Made by a program: the position numbers and the translations under genes
NCBI GenBank assembly: GCA_001970955.1
Contig: MPUH01000055.1
Location: 1 to 64,000 of the forward strand
DNA: 64,000 nt
Direction: 5' to 3'
From: Stentor coeruleus
Taxonomy: Eukaryota > Ciliophora > Heterotrichea > Heterotrichida > Stentoridae
Notes under the pieces: model-generated
The model's database searches: none
The model's input: only the letters and a program-made list of their open reading frames with translations
What the model was told of the DNA's origin: nothing
Shown here: positions 40,578 through 51,531 of the stretch, in pieces
Position numbering within the stretch: the first letter of the stretch is position 1
How the letters are laid out: each line of letters opens with the position of its first letter

Positions 40578-43475
40578 TTCGAAGGCAGGTCACCGGGTAA
40601 TCATGAAAACAGCACTAATGATGAGTTGCAGATAATACATGAAAAACACCCTAGGGGGTTAGGAAGGCCAACTAGTGCTAAACCAGCGGACTTTACTGTG
40701 CTAAGTAAGCATAAACCCGGAACATGCCATTTAAACAAAGCTAAATCGAGTACAAAAACTCTTAATGATAGAAATCTTACTGACTTGAACTTCATAAACA
40801 AACTCAAACCTCGGCAGATTCATATTGACAAAGAAAGACTTTATGAAGAAAACCTCGAACTCAAACTTGCTAATAATAGTCTAAAATCTGAAATGACAAG
40901 GCTTAAAACCAAATGCCAACAAATAGAAAAAGAACTACACAAAAAAGAAGAAAATCTTGATGAAAGGAACTTCTACTCAATAAAGCCGCCGAATCTGATT
41001 TCAAACCTCAAAGGGACAATTAAAGAACTAAAATGCCAATTGCAAACTAGAGATGAAGAAATAGAAAAAATGACTAAAAACCTAAAATCAAGTAAAATCG
41101 CCGAACTTGAAGCTGAAATCAAAGCTTACATCGACGAATGCACAAGATTAAAACATCATCTAGAAGAAAGCTTACAACAAAACGGAGGGGCAATAAGCGA
41201 AGAAGAGAGTTTTCATGAAAAATACTCAAGACAAGGATATTTACTTGAAAGTATGACTAAAGAAAACCAGGAATTACTAAAAACTCTAGTGTCACAAAAA
41301 TCAGAAATCGATAAACTTAAACAAAAACTTAATGAAAGCGAGTCCAAAAAGAAAAAACTTAATGTTAAAAAAACTGAAATGGGTGTTCTTAAACAAGAAA
41401 CTCAAAAACTCAAGGAACTCAATGAATCCTTATCAAGATCACTAATTGAATATACTTCAAAAGAAGCTAATTATAAAGAAGAAATCACAAGGCTAAGAAA
41501 AACTGTTAAAGAACATCAAACAAGAGTAGCATCATCAGAAAGAAAAACTAAAGAACTTAATAATAAACTAGCTGAAACTGAAAATAGAGTTAAAAGGCTG
41601 CAAAATGATTTGAGTTATTATAAAAGTAAACAACAAGAAGATACACAAGTGATGCATTTTCCTGATCCAGTTCCGATAATTGTTAGGAATTTAATGAAAA
41701 TTATAAGCCAGCATAAAATTACTATAGAGATTTTATGTGAAGGGATTGATAAGAAAAAAACTGGGATTGTAAGTTTTGAAGAGTTTACTAGTGCTATGGA
41801 AAGATATGGAGTCAAAGTCGCATATAGTCAATTTGAAGCTGTTCCACAGATACTAGCTCAAAATGGGATTTATATAGAAAAACTTAGGGTGTTAGTGAAA
41901 GATTATGAAAATATTCAATCGGCTGATAGTAAATCTCAAACCCCTCTAAACAATAATTTCCACTTTGAAACCCCAGTTCGATCAGGTGAAGCTAAGGCAC
42001 ATCTTTTTAAAGACAATCAAGCCAAAGAAAACTTGCATATAAAAGACGAAAAACCCCCTTCGAAAAACCCAAAAGCTACAAAACATAAAGATTCTAATAA
42101 AGGGAAACTAGATATTGAAACTATAGATCTAGAAGAAAATGAAAAACGACCTGAAACAGGGAAGCATTCAAGAACTTCAACTAAAAAGAAATTTGAAGTT
42201 TTAGTCCACAGTGATGATGAGATAAGGAAAATACCTTCAATCAACAAAGATGAAATAAATAAAAAAAACTCACGTCGAGACACTTCAAGCAAATGCAGCA
42301 AAAACAGCAAAGAAGATAAACCAAAAAGATCAAAAAAAAACTCTAAAGGTTCTGACGACCGTTCATCACGTTCTTCATCTTTTCTCACTCCATCAATAAA
42401 CCCTGAACTTCTCAAGATTTTTGAACATATCAGTTATCGTATGCAAATCAATAGACTCCCAAAATCTAAACTTATAATAACATTATTTGGCACTACAGAT
42501 AAAGAAAAGGTTCTAAATAAAAACGAATTCCTAAGCTTTTTTAAAAAACATCCTTTTAATTTTACTGATACAACATCTTTTGAACCCCTTTGTGGATTTC
42601 TATTAAACTCTAAGTCTACAGTTAAACAAATCAGTGATAAACTTCTTACGGCAATAGATGAATGGGATATATTTTCTCAAGAAGATGAGGAACATTATGA
42701 TTATGAACTTGGGTTGATTATAAGTAAAAACAAAGAAATATTAAAAGAAAAATGTAAAGAATTAGATACAATGAAAACAGGAAAAATATCAATAGAAGAC
42801 TTTAATGGGATTATATTAAGTATAGATATATCCTTAGCAGAAAGTTTATGGAAGTATATGAAATTGTTATTTTATTCAAATGATTTTCAATTAGGTGTTG
42901 TCCCTTATAGATATTTTATAAAAGCATATGGGAATCCTATAGAAGAACATCATATAGAGTATCAATCTATGTTATCTGAAAATATAGATACACAATTAGT
43001 AAATCAATATTTGATGGATTTAATTGCTTTGATGACTCAACTTAATGTTTCTGTTGCTGATGTTTTTGAATGTGATGATGAAGGGTTGATATCCCCTGCA
43101 CAGTTTATACAAGGTTTAAAAGTTGTGGGGTTTGAAAATATTGATGAAAATCAAGCTATTAGTGTTGTTGAAGCTTTAAGATATCAAGGATGTAATGAAT
43201 TGTGTTTACATATTGAAGAAATTAATGAAATTATTCAGAGTATGGGTGTTGAAAGAGATCCTAGTGGGAATTCTGATGATGTGGCTCCTAAAAGAATAAG
43301 TTTGTTCCCTAGTGCACAAGAAGAAAATGGACCTGAGAGGGTTAGTGTACCAGATGATACTATGGGACAAGGGCTGATTAAATTGATTAGGACGGATTCG
43401 GGTATTGATGATGACTTTTATTATATGGAAGATGAAGAAAATGCAGATTATGAAGACAATGAAGAAAAGATGTGA
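40542..43475 (+). CDS. Large coiled-coil protein with EF-hands
   Basis: 972 residues. The start is ATG 40542 (MSFPKMKFEGRSPG), and a 15-nt intron lies at 40559-40573 (GTGAAATTTATATAG). Without this intron the frame has no ATG before residue 24, so the short first exon decides the start. Basic N-terminus, coiled coil at about 80-340, an EF-hand-like unit near 395 (GIDKKKTGIVSFEEF), a lysine/serine-rich disordered stretch (about 470-600), then a helical C-terminal half with a second EF-like loop near 735 (LDTMKTGKISIEDF) and an acidic tail. The EF loops lack several acidic ligands, so calcium binding is doubtful. The overall plan resembles centrosomal or ciliary scaffold proteins. Confidence 0.85.
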
Positions 43476-43681
43476 AGAATTAGACATAGTTATCAGGTAA
43501 TTATATTTACTTATTTAAACATGTTTATCATAACAAATCATCTATCTTTCATATAAATTTATAAAATAACTTAACCTATTCCTTACACTGCACTATTTAA
43601 TTTTTTTTCATGTTAAACTCATTCCTAATATCTTCAACTTTCTTCGGCTGTTCCGTCATATCTTTTTTCCANCTGCACTAT
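43476..43681. other. Convergent spacer with N-gap duplication
   Basis: The 3' flanks of two convergent genes and the first copy of the 84-bp duplication. Confidence 0.5.
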
Positions 43682-43756
43682 TTAATTTTTTTTCATGTTA
43701 AACTCATTCCTAATATCTTCAACTTTCTTCGGCTGTTCCGTCATATCTTTTTTCCA
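43588..43756. repeat. 84-bp duplication around an N gap
   Basis: Positions 43588-43671 and 43673-43756 are identical with N at 43672. An assembly overlap. The second copy holds the 3' end of the MIF4G gene. Confidence 0.92.
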
Positions 43757-45211
43757 ATTATTTAACCTTTCATCTTGTAAATTCTAAATATCTCATACCA
43801 TAATAGCAAATTTTAACTTTGAAGATATCGATCTGTTATTCTCAAGTATCTCATTTAAATAGTTAAAAATTTTATCAGTTTCATTCTTCAAGTTCTTTTT
43901 TTCAAAAATATGCCCAGCTGTAGATATCAAAACACAAGCAACTTCAAGTTTATCTTCATCAATTTCATGATTTTCAGATTTCTGATCTAAATTTATTAAT
44001 ATTTCAACAATATCTTGAATGATTTTAGCTGTGACGATTTTTACTTTGAGTAATTCTCCTATAAATCTTATATTTCCATGAGTTTTTTTCTTGGCTAAAT
44101 GTAAATGAATTTCAGGTTCTTGGGAATTTGAAGGGATTGCTGGAGCGCTATCAAATGCGGTTTGGACACAATTTAATAAGATGTATCGGAACCAATTACT
44201 TTTTTTCTTAGATGGACTTTCACCATCGAATAGATAACCTTCGAATTCTTGTTTGAGATATTTGCAGAGATGGGCGTACATTGGCGTATATTTAACTTCA
44301 GCCCAGGATTTGTCAAAAAGAGTTTCAACAAGGTAATAAAGGGCTTCACGAGATTCTTTGCCTAATGACAAAAGCTCAGTTTGAAGTTTTTCTATGTTAC
44401 TTGGAGATAGTTTGTTGAGGGTAATTTTGATTTTCCTTTTAGTCTTTTCTCTGTCATCAACACTTGTCGTAAGTTTCAGCGTGGTCGCTAAAGCCTGTTG
44501 GCGTATTTTTTCCTCCTCCGCCGTTTTCGCCCTTCTCCAGCAATCATTTTCTATAGGTTTGAATTCTTCATACCTCAAAAACTCTTTCTTGACCTTTTGT
44601 CTTTTCTGTGAATGCCCACGTCCTTTAATCCTATTCACAGCAACTTGTCTATGAGAAAAACTGCTCAAATCCTTATCAATTTCCGCAAAAGTTTCATTTT
44701 TTACAAACTCATCAAAAGCTGACAAAATATCTTCAATTTCATACCTATATTTTTCTACAACCTCAGATTTTTCAATAAGTTTTTCTTCAACAAGTACCTC
44801 ATCATTTTTAAAAATCTCCTCAGGCATATCAGAAGATTTAATTTCCTCTAAAGCTTTTTCAATTGGTATAGTTGAATTTATATTATCTACAACTAGCTTT
44901 TCTGGCTCAGAATGCAAAGGCTCAAATTCATTGATTTTAAGAAGAGAGTCTTTATCATTAGGTGTTGGGATGTTTATATTTATAGGTTCGCTCATTGGTG
45001 TGAATTCTTCAGCTTGGATGTTCAGAGTAAATCGAGTTGATGGGACAAACTCTTTAGCTTCCACGCTTAGTTCAGCCAATGTGGGAGCTTTGGAGTATTC
45101 ATTCTGGCGATAAGCCTTGAAATGCTCGGGAGCAAAATAAGGCTTTATTCCTCCAGTCCGAATCGCTACATTTCCTATCATATTTTTTATATTAGCCTTT
45201 AGTTCTTCCAT
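43682..45211 (-). CDS. MIF4G-domain protein (eIF4G-like)
   Basis: 504 residues in two exons. The 15-nt intron 43784-43798 (GTATGAGATATTTAG) interrupts the last helix, and joining it gives SSKLKFAIM|NLQDERLNNWKKD, which matches the end of a MIF4G domain. The N-terminal half is acidic and Pro/Glu-rich. It contains NDCWRRAKTAEEEKIRQQAL, then the MIF4G fold from about 256 (KRKIKITLNKLSPSNIEKL, SWAEVKYTPMYAHLCKYLKQ, GNIRFIGELLKVKIVTAKII) to about 485. The Y-x-x-L-C and RFIGEL motifs are hallmarks of the eIF4G/PAIP1 scaffold that binds eIF4A. No clear eIF4E-binding YxxxxLphi was located, so it may be an eIF4G core, a p97/DAP5-like or a PAIP-like factor in translation. Confidence 0.85.
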
Positions 45212-46012
45212 GTTTAATCATAAGAGATTTTATAGTAAGTGCTTTAGAAGAGGTTGTATGAAAGGAAAAGGATCAGCTTTATGAGGAAAATGCAGGTTTT
45301 GATGGATGAGGGAATGCTTGTGTTTTTATTATGATTTTTGATGGGTTTATAGATAATGTGATGGGGTTTATTTTAATGGGAATTGAATGTGATTTTGATA
45401 GTTTTTATTGTGAGAAGATTTTTTGCAGTGGTTTCTAATGGATTTTAGATTTTAGGATGAAGATAATGGGGTATTAGTAATTATATAAATGCTGGGGTTT
45501 TTTGATAATAGAATAGATTTTTATGTTAGGATTAAGGCTAAAATTAGATAAATTTTTTATTGGGGAGAATGTGAGAATTAATATTTTATTATGTTAATTA
45601 TGATAGATAAGTTATGCTAAAAAAATCTTATTAAAGCTTATAACCATTATATCATTATGCAGGTGATTTATAGCATTTAAGAATATTTTCAACATTGTAG
45701 AAATGATATCCAGCTGATATGTTAATTCAAATAATATATTTTAAACCTAATTTAAATATAAAATATTCATCAAGCCTTAATTTCTAAATAAAAATCGCTT
45801 CTCGAAATTCAAAAAAAACCTTCACTATCCCAAAAAAGCCTCATCCTTCACTACTTCTCAAAATTTCTTATCATCCCATACATTATCTACAAAATCCTAT
45901 TCCTAAAATCCTCATCATATCAAAAACCCCAACTAAAAAAAATCATAATTTCATCCAACCCAAGGCAAAATCCATGAATTTTCTATAACATCCTTAAAAC
46001 AAGCAGCAAAAT
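45212..46012. other. Intergenic, no gene seen
   Basis: About 800 bp with A+T-rich composition, G-rich on the left and C-rich on the right of the plus strand. Nothing protein-like. Confidence 0.55.
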
Positions 46013-46789
46013 TCAATTATTTATCTCATAAATCTCATAATTCCTAGAGGGTAAAGTATCCAATACCCCATCCGATCTACCTTTATAACAACTTTCCATA
46101 CTCATAGACTGCGAAATTTTCGTCATCATCCCAGACTCAATAATCTCAAGTTCTTTTCTTTTCATCAAAGTCTTCATAAACTTCTCCTTCTCCTCATCAA
46201 TTTTTTTCTCATACTCAACTCTTAACTTTGATCTATAAACCAACTGGCTTCTACTCCTATTCTCTTTTTTAGTTTCTATATGAAATCTCATAATCTGAAC
46301 TTTTTGAGCTTTTTTTCTCTCTATAGTATTTTTATATTTCTGTAAAGCTATTTCCCCTATATTCTTATTTTCTTTTATTTCATTTGCAACTTTACGTTTT
46401 TCTTCATAAAGAAATTCTTCATGTCTTTTTTTAGTATATTTTCTTTTTTCTCTTTGTAGATAGTTTTTTATCCTTTGATCTTCTTCTTGTTGTTTTTTTG
46501 TTTTTTCAAGGTAGTTTTTGTATTGGATTTCCTGAAGATGACGCTCATGGTTTTTCGATGCGATTTCGTTACGTCTTTGGGTTAACTCGACAAGTCTTTT
46601 GGAATTTTGTTCTTCTTTAAGGAGCTTTTTTATACGGTTTTCAAGTAACTCATTATGTTTTTCTAAGCTTTTTCTTTGTTGGGATATATGGTACTTTTCT
46701 ATACCATAAGGGTCTAAAGAGATTCTACTTGTTGGGCTTGTGGACTTTCTAGCCAGAGTATTATTTTCTGTTTTTCCTAAAGCTTCCAT
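46013..46789 (-). CDS. Highly charged coiled-coil protein
   Basis: 258 residues, no intron. Almost the whole chain is Lys/Glu/Arg/Gln-rich helix (KKLLKEEQNSKRLVELTQRR; YLQREKRKYTKKRHEEFLY), giving a continuous single-helix or coiled-coil prediction from about 35 to 215. Its start carries SPTSRISLDPYGIEKY. No domain is recognised. Such proteins in ciliates are often axonemal or basal-body fibre components, but that is composition-based inference. Confidence 0.78.
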   Translation of the reverse strand: MEALGKTENNTLARKSTSPTSRISLDPYGIEKYHISQQRKSLEKHNELLENRIKKLLKEEQNSKRLVELTQRRNEIASKNHERHLQEIQYKNYLEKTKKQQEEDQRIKNYLQREKRKYTKKRHEEFLYEEKRKVANEIKENKNIGEIALQKYKNTIERKKAQKVQIMRFHIETKKENRSRSQLVYRSKLRVEYEKKIDEEKEKFMKTLMKRKELEIIESGMMTKISQSMSMESCYKGRSDGVLDTLPSRNYEIYEINN

Positions 46790-47097
46790 TTATATTTTTT
46801 ATATTTTCCCCAGCTCGATCTTCTTGTGAAAACCACCACAACCATCCAAAATCCATTTCCCCCAACAAAACCTTTCAATAACCAACTTTTACACCTTAAA
46901 ATCCCTAATCCTACATTACCTTTTTGAATAAACTCTAAAAAAAACCTCATCATCCTACCTTTTTCCAACCATTCCAAATACTTTTTATTCCTACCCTTCC
47001 TTCTTCTCAATACAATCATATAAAAATCCTCATAATCGCCTAATTATTCTCTTGAAGACGTCATTCTTTTCTATTTAAAAATTAATGGTAATAATTA
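46790..47097. other. Divergent promoter spacer
   Basis: About 300 bp between divergent genes. The antisense frame 46777-47019 is low-complexity and rejected. No element is named. Confidence 0.5.
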
Positions 47098-48123
47098 ATG
47101 TTTAAAGTCCTATCACGAGCCTTCACTCAACAGTTAAAAGATCCTGTAAGAGTTGTGGTGACTGGTGGGTCTGGACAAATAGCTTACAGTCTTCTTTTTA
47201 GGATTGCTAGTGGAAGTTTGTTAGGAGAAAATCAGCCTGTGATCCTTCAAATCTACGACTTGCCTCATATGCAAGCAGCTCTAAGAGGAGTGGTCATGGA
47301 GTTATTAGATGGAGCATTTCCTTTAGTCCATGAAATTATAGCAAGCGATTTGCCTGAAACCGTTTATGCAAATGCTGACTATGCGTTCCTAGTCGGGGCA
47401 AAGCCCCGAGGCCCAGGTATGGAACGAGGAGATCTCCTTAAGCAAAATGGAGAGATTTTCGTCAAAGTTGGCCAAGCATTAGATAAATACGCTAACAAAA
47501 GCGTAAAAGTTCTTGCTGTAGGTAACCCAGTCAACACTAATGCTCTTATCACAATGTCAAATGCCCCAAGTATTCCTAAAGAGAGCTTTACAGCTATGAC
47601 CAGATTAGATCATAATCGTGCTTTATGTCAATTAGGCACATATCTTAATGCTAAAGTTACCGACATTGGAAATGTTGCTGTTTGGGGCAATCATAGCCCG
47701 ACTATGTTCCCTGATCTTTCAAATGTTACTTTGAATGGGGAAAAAATTAGACCTAAGATTGATAATACTTGGTATGAAAAAGAGTTTATCCCTATAGTTC
47801 AACAAAGAGGTACTGCTATTATTGCTGCTAGAAAAGCATCAAGTGCTGCATCAGCCGCAAGTGCAGCTGTTGATCATGTTAGAGATTGGGCTATTGGATC
47901 TAATGGTAATTGGGTTAGTATGGCTGTTCCTAGTGACTTGTATAATGGTGAATATGGAGTACCACCTGGGCTTATTTTTTCTTACCCAGTTGTCTGTGCT
48001 AATGGAGCTTATCAATTAGTTAAAGATTTGAGATTGGATGAGTTCCAACAGAATAAAATTAAAGTGACAGTAAATGAGTTACTTAAGGAAAAGGAAGCTG
48101 TGGCTGATTTATTAAGAAAATAA
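47098..48123 (+). CDS. MDH1: Malate dehydrogenase, cytosolic-type fold, likely organellar
   Basis: 341 residues, no intron. It interconverts malate and oxaloacetate with NAD. The cofactor motif GGSGQIAY is at 23-30, Asp54 at the end of strand 2 favours NAD, and the substrate-binding arginines lie in the mobile loop ([11 protein letters not shown]; Arg104, Arg110) and RLDHNR (169-174), with Asn146. The catalytic His199 sits in [11 protein letters not shown]. These belong to the MDH1-type branch, not the bacterial/mitochondrial MDH2 branch. The N-terminus [15 protein letters not shown] is basic, amphipathic and free of acids, as in a mitochondrial presequence, and makes the protein about 10 residues longer than cytosolic MDH. 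Mitochondrial location is therefore inferred. Confidence 0.95.
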   Translation: MFKVLSRAFTQQLKDPVRVVVTGGSGQIAYSLLFRIASGSLLGENQPVILQIYDLPHMQAALRGVVMELLDGAFPLVHEIIASDLPETVYANADYAFLVGAKPRGPGMERGDLLKQNGEIFVKVGQALDKYANKSVKVLAVGNPVNTNALITMSNAPSIPKESFTAMTRLDHNRALCQLGTYLNAKVTDIGNVAVWGNHSPTMFPDLSNVTLNGEKIRPKIDNTWYEKEFIPIVQQRGTAIIAARKASSAASAASAAVDHVRDWAIGSNGNWVSMAVPSDLYNGEYGVPPGLIFSYPVVCANGAYQLVKDLRLDEFQQNKIKVTVNELLKEKEAVADLLRK

Positions 48124-49504
48124 ACAGTTAGAAATCATAATAAAATTTGTCTTGGGATTGTTTAGGGTTTATTAAAGGTGTTGAAAATATAGTTTTTAAT
48201 GGGATTGATTTGGATGAAGAAATTGTGCTGTAGATTTTTTGAGTTTTTAGGGTAAATGGAATTTTAAATTGTATATAATTTTTTAATGCAAAATCAAGTA
48301 AGAATTTTGTTGTGATGATTGAGTTTTTTTTATGATATTTGATTTTCAGATTAAAAAATCGTCTGATGATGAATTTTTTATAGTCTGAGGGTTGTGTGTT
48401 TATCATTTTTTCAATAGAAATCATTTTAGCATAATATTTATAGGAAAATATTTCGCTTGGATTTTTTTATGCTAGATATTAAGTCGAATATTTTTTGATT
48501 TGTGAAATTTTGTTGATTGATTATATTGAAGAAGATAAGCTGAAATGTAGACTGGCTTTTTATAACTGAAGAATATCTTCGTGACTATATGCAATACTGA
48601 TACAGTTTACAAATGAGAATAAAGGGAGCATTTTAGACAAATTTTGGAGATTTTCTTAATGAAAAAGAGAGGATTTTTATATAAAAAGCTGTAGTAATTG
48701 AAAATAGTTGGGCTAGGAAAAGTGAAGTTCTTATTTGGGTCATTTTTAGAGCTTCGGTTAAGAGTTTTATACTGGTTTTGTATTTTTTTAGGTCTGAACT
48801 TAAGGTTATGTTAGGGCGATTGCTTTTTTGTAAAGAGCTTTGATGTTTTGGTTGCTGAAGATTAGATCTTTACTATATACAGCGATGAATTCTTTCTATC
48901 ATTCAACTTTTTGTTTACAAAGAGAAATGCTGAGATTCTAATTATATTACAATGCTATATATAATATAATTATGTATTTATAATATATTTAAACTCATAT
49001 AAACATAAGCATAATAGCACATGATTCTTAAAACGTAGCATATCATGTAAAAAAATGATATAAAACGAATTGTATAATTATCACTAGCCACAAGCAATTA
49101 CAAAAACATCTTAAATCTTCAAATCATAATCTTCAATTCCAGAGTATCTTCAATTCTAGAGTATCTCCATTTCCAATTTCAGTTTTAACCTAATCTAAAA
49201 ACATTAAGCATTCCTCATATTTATTTTTAGTTGCCTAATAATCCCTAGCCGAAAAATATCTACATCTTCCTTCTTCATAGCTTCATAAACCGTATTTTAT
49301 CCTCTAAACCTAATTTCTGATATCTACAAATAATTCTTGATAATAAAACCGCGGCTATAAGTTAATATTTTTCCTATACTGCTTTAATTTTTCTGATTTT
49401 ATAGTCACATCATCCTCATAATCTTATCAAATTCTTTTTCAACCTTTATATTATATCTAAAACCCTTGTGTATATTTTATCTTAACATATTCTTACACAA
49501 ATCC
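48124..49504. other. Intergenic with BRCT-like relic
   Basis: Holds the MDH 3' flank, a relic at 48534-48845 and A+T-rich DNA to the next gene. The antisense frame at 48128-48424 looks like chance. No tRNA was found. Confidence 0.5.
48534..48845 (+). pseudogene. BRCT-like gene relic
   Basis: A single plus-strand frame reads NVDWLFITEEYLRDYMQY, a stop, YSLQMRIKGAF, a stop, TNFGDFLNEKERIFI, a stop, KAVVIENSWARKSEVLIWVI and on to LLFCKEL. DWLFITEEYLRDY resembles the Trp-containing last helix of a BRCT domain, and the part after it could start another. The frame is kept throughout while stops interrupt it, as in a gene that died by point changes. No GT-AG 15-mer covers the stops. BRCT assignment is a pattern match only. 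Confidence 0.4.
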
Positions 49505-49740
49505 TATTTCCCATACAAATGAAAATGTTGATTTTTTTATTATGTCTCCTAGCTTCCAGCAACGGCAATATAGATCAATGCTTAGAAGATTGGGGTAAAG
49601 TCCTTTCTTCCATATACGATANTTATTTCCCATACAAATGAAAATGTTGATTTTTTTATTATGTCTCCTAGCTTCTAGCAACGGCAATATAGATCAATGC
49701 TTAGAAGATTGGGGTAAAGTCCTTTCTTCCATATACGATA
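49505..49740. repeat. 117-bp duplication around an N gap
   Basis: Positions 49505-49621 and 49624-49740 match except for one base (C/T in the Leu-Ala-Ser codons), with N at 49622. The start and signal peptide of the next gene occur in both copies. An assembly overlap, possibly allelic. Confidence 0.9.
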
Positions 49741-51497
49741 ACTGGCACAATGGGTATACAAAAATGCTTTATTATACAGGAAAAAGTTTAAACGATCTAG
49801 GTCGATATCACAAATGCACAGACATTTCAGAAGCTAAATATGCTCTTATAGAATTTTATAAACCACCATGGTTTACAATAGCATTATGTGGTCCAGAAAC
49901 CTGTTCAAAAAATGATTATTATGAGATTTTTAATTCAAGCAACAATGTTATAAGCCTTTATTTAGACTCTGTAATACCTGATTTTCCTAATAACAACACA
50001 AATATATACTTTCCTCAAGAAGAAAGTGCTGATTTAAAAATGAACGTAGGGAGGATTTTCATGCTTATTACAGTTTTTATACTAATTATACTAGGGTTTA
50101 TAGGCACAAGTATATCTTTAAAATATAAAGATAAAGGGATAAAAGGTTCAAATTATTTTATGTGTTTTTCTGTATACGACAATCTGAAAAACTTAAGTTT
50201 AAGGAAAAATGAAGATAGACTTGGGACGATAAGATTTGATTTTTTAGATGGGGTTCGGGTTATGTGTGTTTGTTGGGTTATGTTAGGTCATGTTGTTATG
50301 CAAATATCAATTTATAGTATTATCGGTAATATTTTTGATTTGGAGAATAAGATTTCACATCCTAGTGTTACAATGGTATATGGAGGATATTATGCTGTTG
50401 ATACTAATTTTTGGATTTCAGGGTTTCTTGGAGGTTATTTTATTATAAAAATGCTTTCAGGGAAAAATTTTCCTTGGATTTATGTGTATTTGCATAGGTA
50501 TATTAGAGTTACTATTTTGTTTGTGTTTACAACTATGATGTTTTGGGCTTTTGAAAAGTTCATGGGTGCTGGCCCGCTGTGGTTTTTGTCTGGGCAATAT
50601 ACAAAAGATTGTTATGATTACTGGTGGACCACTTTGCTTTATGTTAACAACTTTGTCCCGAATTTTAAAGGCAACTCATGTGGAGGTGTAGGCTGGTTTC
50701 TTGCTGAAGATATGCAATTTTTCTTAGTAACCCCACCTATACTATATGTTTTTTCTAAATACAGTCAGAAAATTGGATGGATACTTATCGGTCTTTTAGC
50801 AATAATTCCAATGGGTGCTACAGCAGCTGTAGCTGAGTATTACAATCTTAATATGGTCATGATATCTGAAGAAGATCGAAATCTTATAAGCTATTATTAT
50901 GTAAAACCATATTGCAGAGCTACTCCATATGCTTTTGGTCTTGCTTGTGGAATCCTAGTCTATAACCAATATCGTGAACCTTGGAGAATCTACTCATTCC
51001 TCAAAATCAAAAACCTTAGACTACTCATTTTCATTCTAGCTTTATTCATGATAAACTTCCTTATTTTCATCCAATTCACAGCTTATCATTACCCAGGGAA
51101 AGATTTTAGATTTTCCAAATGGTCTCAAAGCGAAAACACTGCATGGATGTCTTTAAACAAATTCTTCTATTCCTTATCAATTTCAAGTATTTTCTTACCT
51201 TGCCTTTTAGGATACTATCCTTGGATCCAAAATATTCTTAGTTATAGACTTTGGACTCCATTTGCTAGACTAACTTTTGCTGTTTATCTTATTCATCTTT
51301 ATATTATCGACATTATTTTCAAATCTCAAAACATATCTTTATACTTTTCAAATCTGACTATAATCTCAAGCTTTATACCTATTGTTGTGATATGTTATTT
51401 TTCTGCTTTGCCTATAGTTTTATTAGTAGAAATTCCTGCAGCTAAGATAGAGAAAATGCATAGAGAGTCAGTTTTTAGTAAAAAGATAGATAGGTAA
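49638..51497 (+). CDS. NRF-6 / acyltransferase-3 membrane protein
   Basis: 619 residues. A signal peptide (MKMLIFLLCLLASSNG) precedes an extracellular Cys-containing NRF-type domain (20-130: QCLEDWGKVLSSIYDNWHNG, FYKPPWFTIALCGPETCSK). A first span follows (about 140-160), then the acyltransferase-3 fold from about 195 (RFDFLDGVRVMCVCWVMLGH) with roughly ten membrane spans, ending PAAKIEKMHRES. The family's catalytic-type His is in MLGH, and the WFLAEDMQFFLVTP motif is present (WFxxxDxQ). Animal relatives are the nose-resistant-to-fluoxetine (nrf-6/ndg-4) proteins of lipid handling and O-acylation. The same start occurs in the duplicated copy at 49519. Confidence 0.9.
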   Translation: MKMLIFLLCLLASSNGNIDQCLEDWGKVLSSIYDNWHNGYTKMLYYTGKSLNDLGRYHKCTDISEAKYALIEFYKPPWFTIALCGPETCSKNDYYEIFNSSNNVISLYLDSVIPDFPNNNTNIYFPQEESADLKMNVGRIFMLITVFILIILGFIGTSISLKYKDKGIKGSNYFMCFSVYDNLKNLSLRKNEDRLGTIRFDFLDGVRVMCVCWVMLGHVVMQISIYSIIGNIFDLENKISHPSVTMVYGGYYAVDTNFWISGFLGGYFIIKMLSGKNFPWIYVYLHRYIRVTILFVFTTMMFWAFEKFMGAGPLWFLSGQYTKDCYDYWWTTLLYVNNFVPNFKGNSCGGVGWFLAEDMQFFLVTPPILYVFSKYSQKIGWILIGLLAIIPMGATAAVAEYYNLNMVMISEEDRNLISYYYVKPYCRATPYAFGLACGILVYNQYREPWRIYSFLKIKNLRLLIFILALFMINFLIFIQFTAYHYPGKDFRFSKWSQSENTAWMSLNKFFYSLSISSIFLPCLLGYYPWIQNILSYRLWTPFARLTFAVYLIHLYIIDIIFKSQNISLYFSNLTIISSFIPIVVICYFSALPIVLLVEIPAAKIEKMHRESVFSKKIDR

Positions 51498-51531
51498 ATG
51501 TTGGAAATGTATAATTTAATATCTTTATGAA

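Noticed and set aside
41763-41785. Intron GTAAGTTTTGAAGAG inside the EF-hand gene
   Set aside because: It encodes the conserved VSFEEF of the EF-hand, and position 10 is G, not A.
46777-47019. 80-residue frame upstream of the coiled-coil gene
   Set aside because: Overlaps its start, G-rich strand bias, no protein-like composition.
48128-48424. 98-residue antisense frame after MDH
   Set aside because: Low-complexity Lys/Ile/Phe composition typical of A+T-rich 3' flank, no motif.
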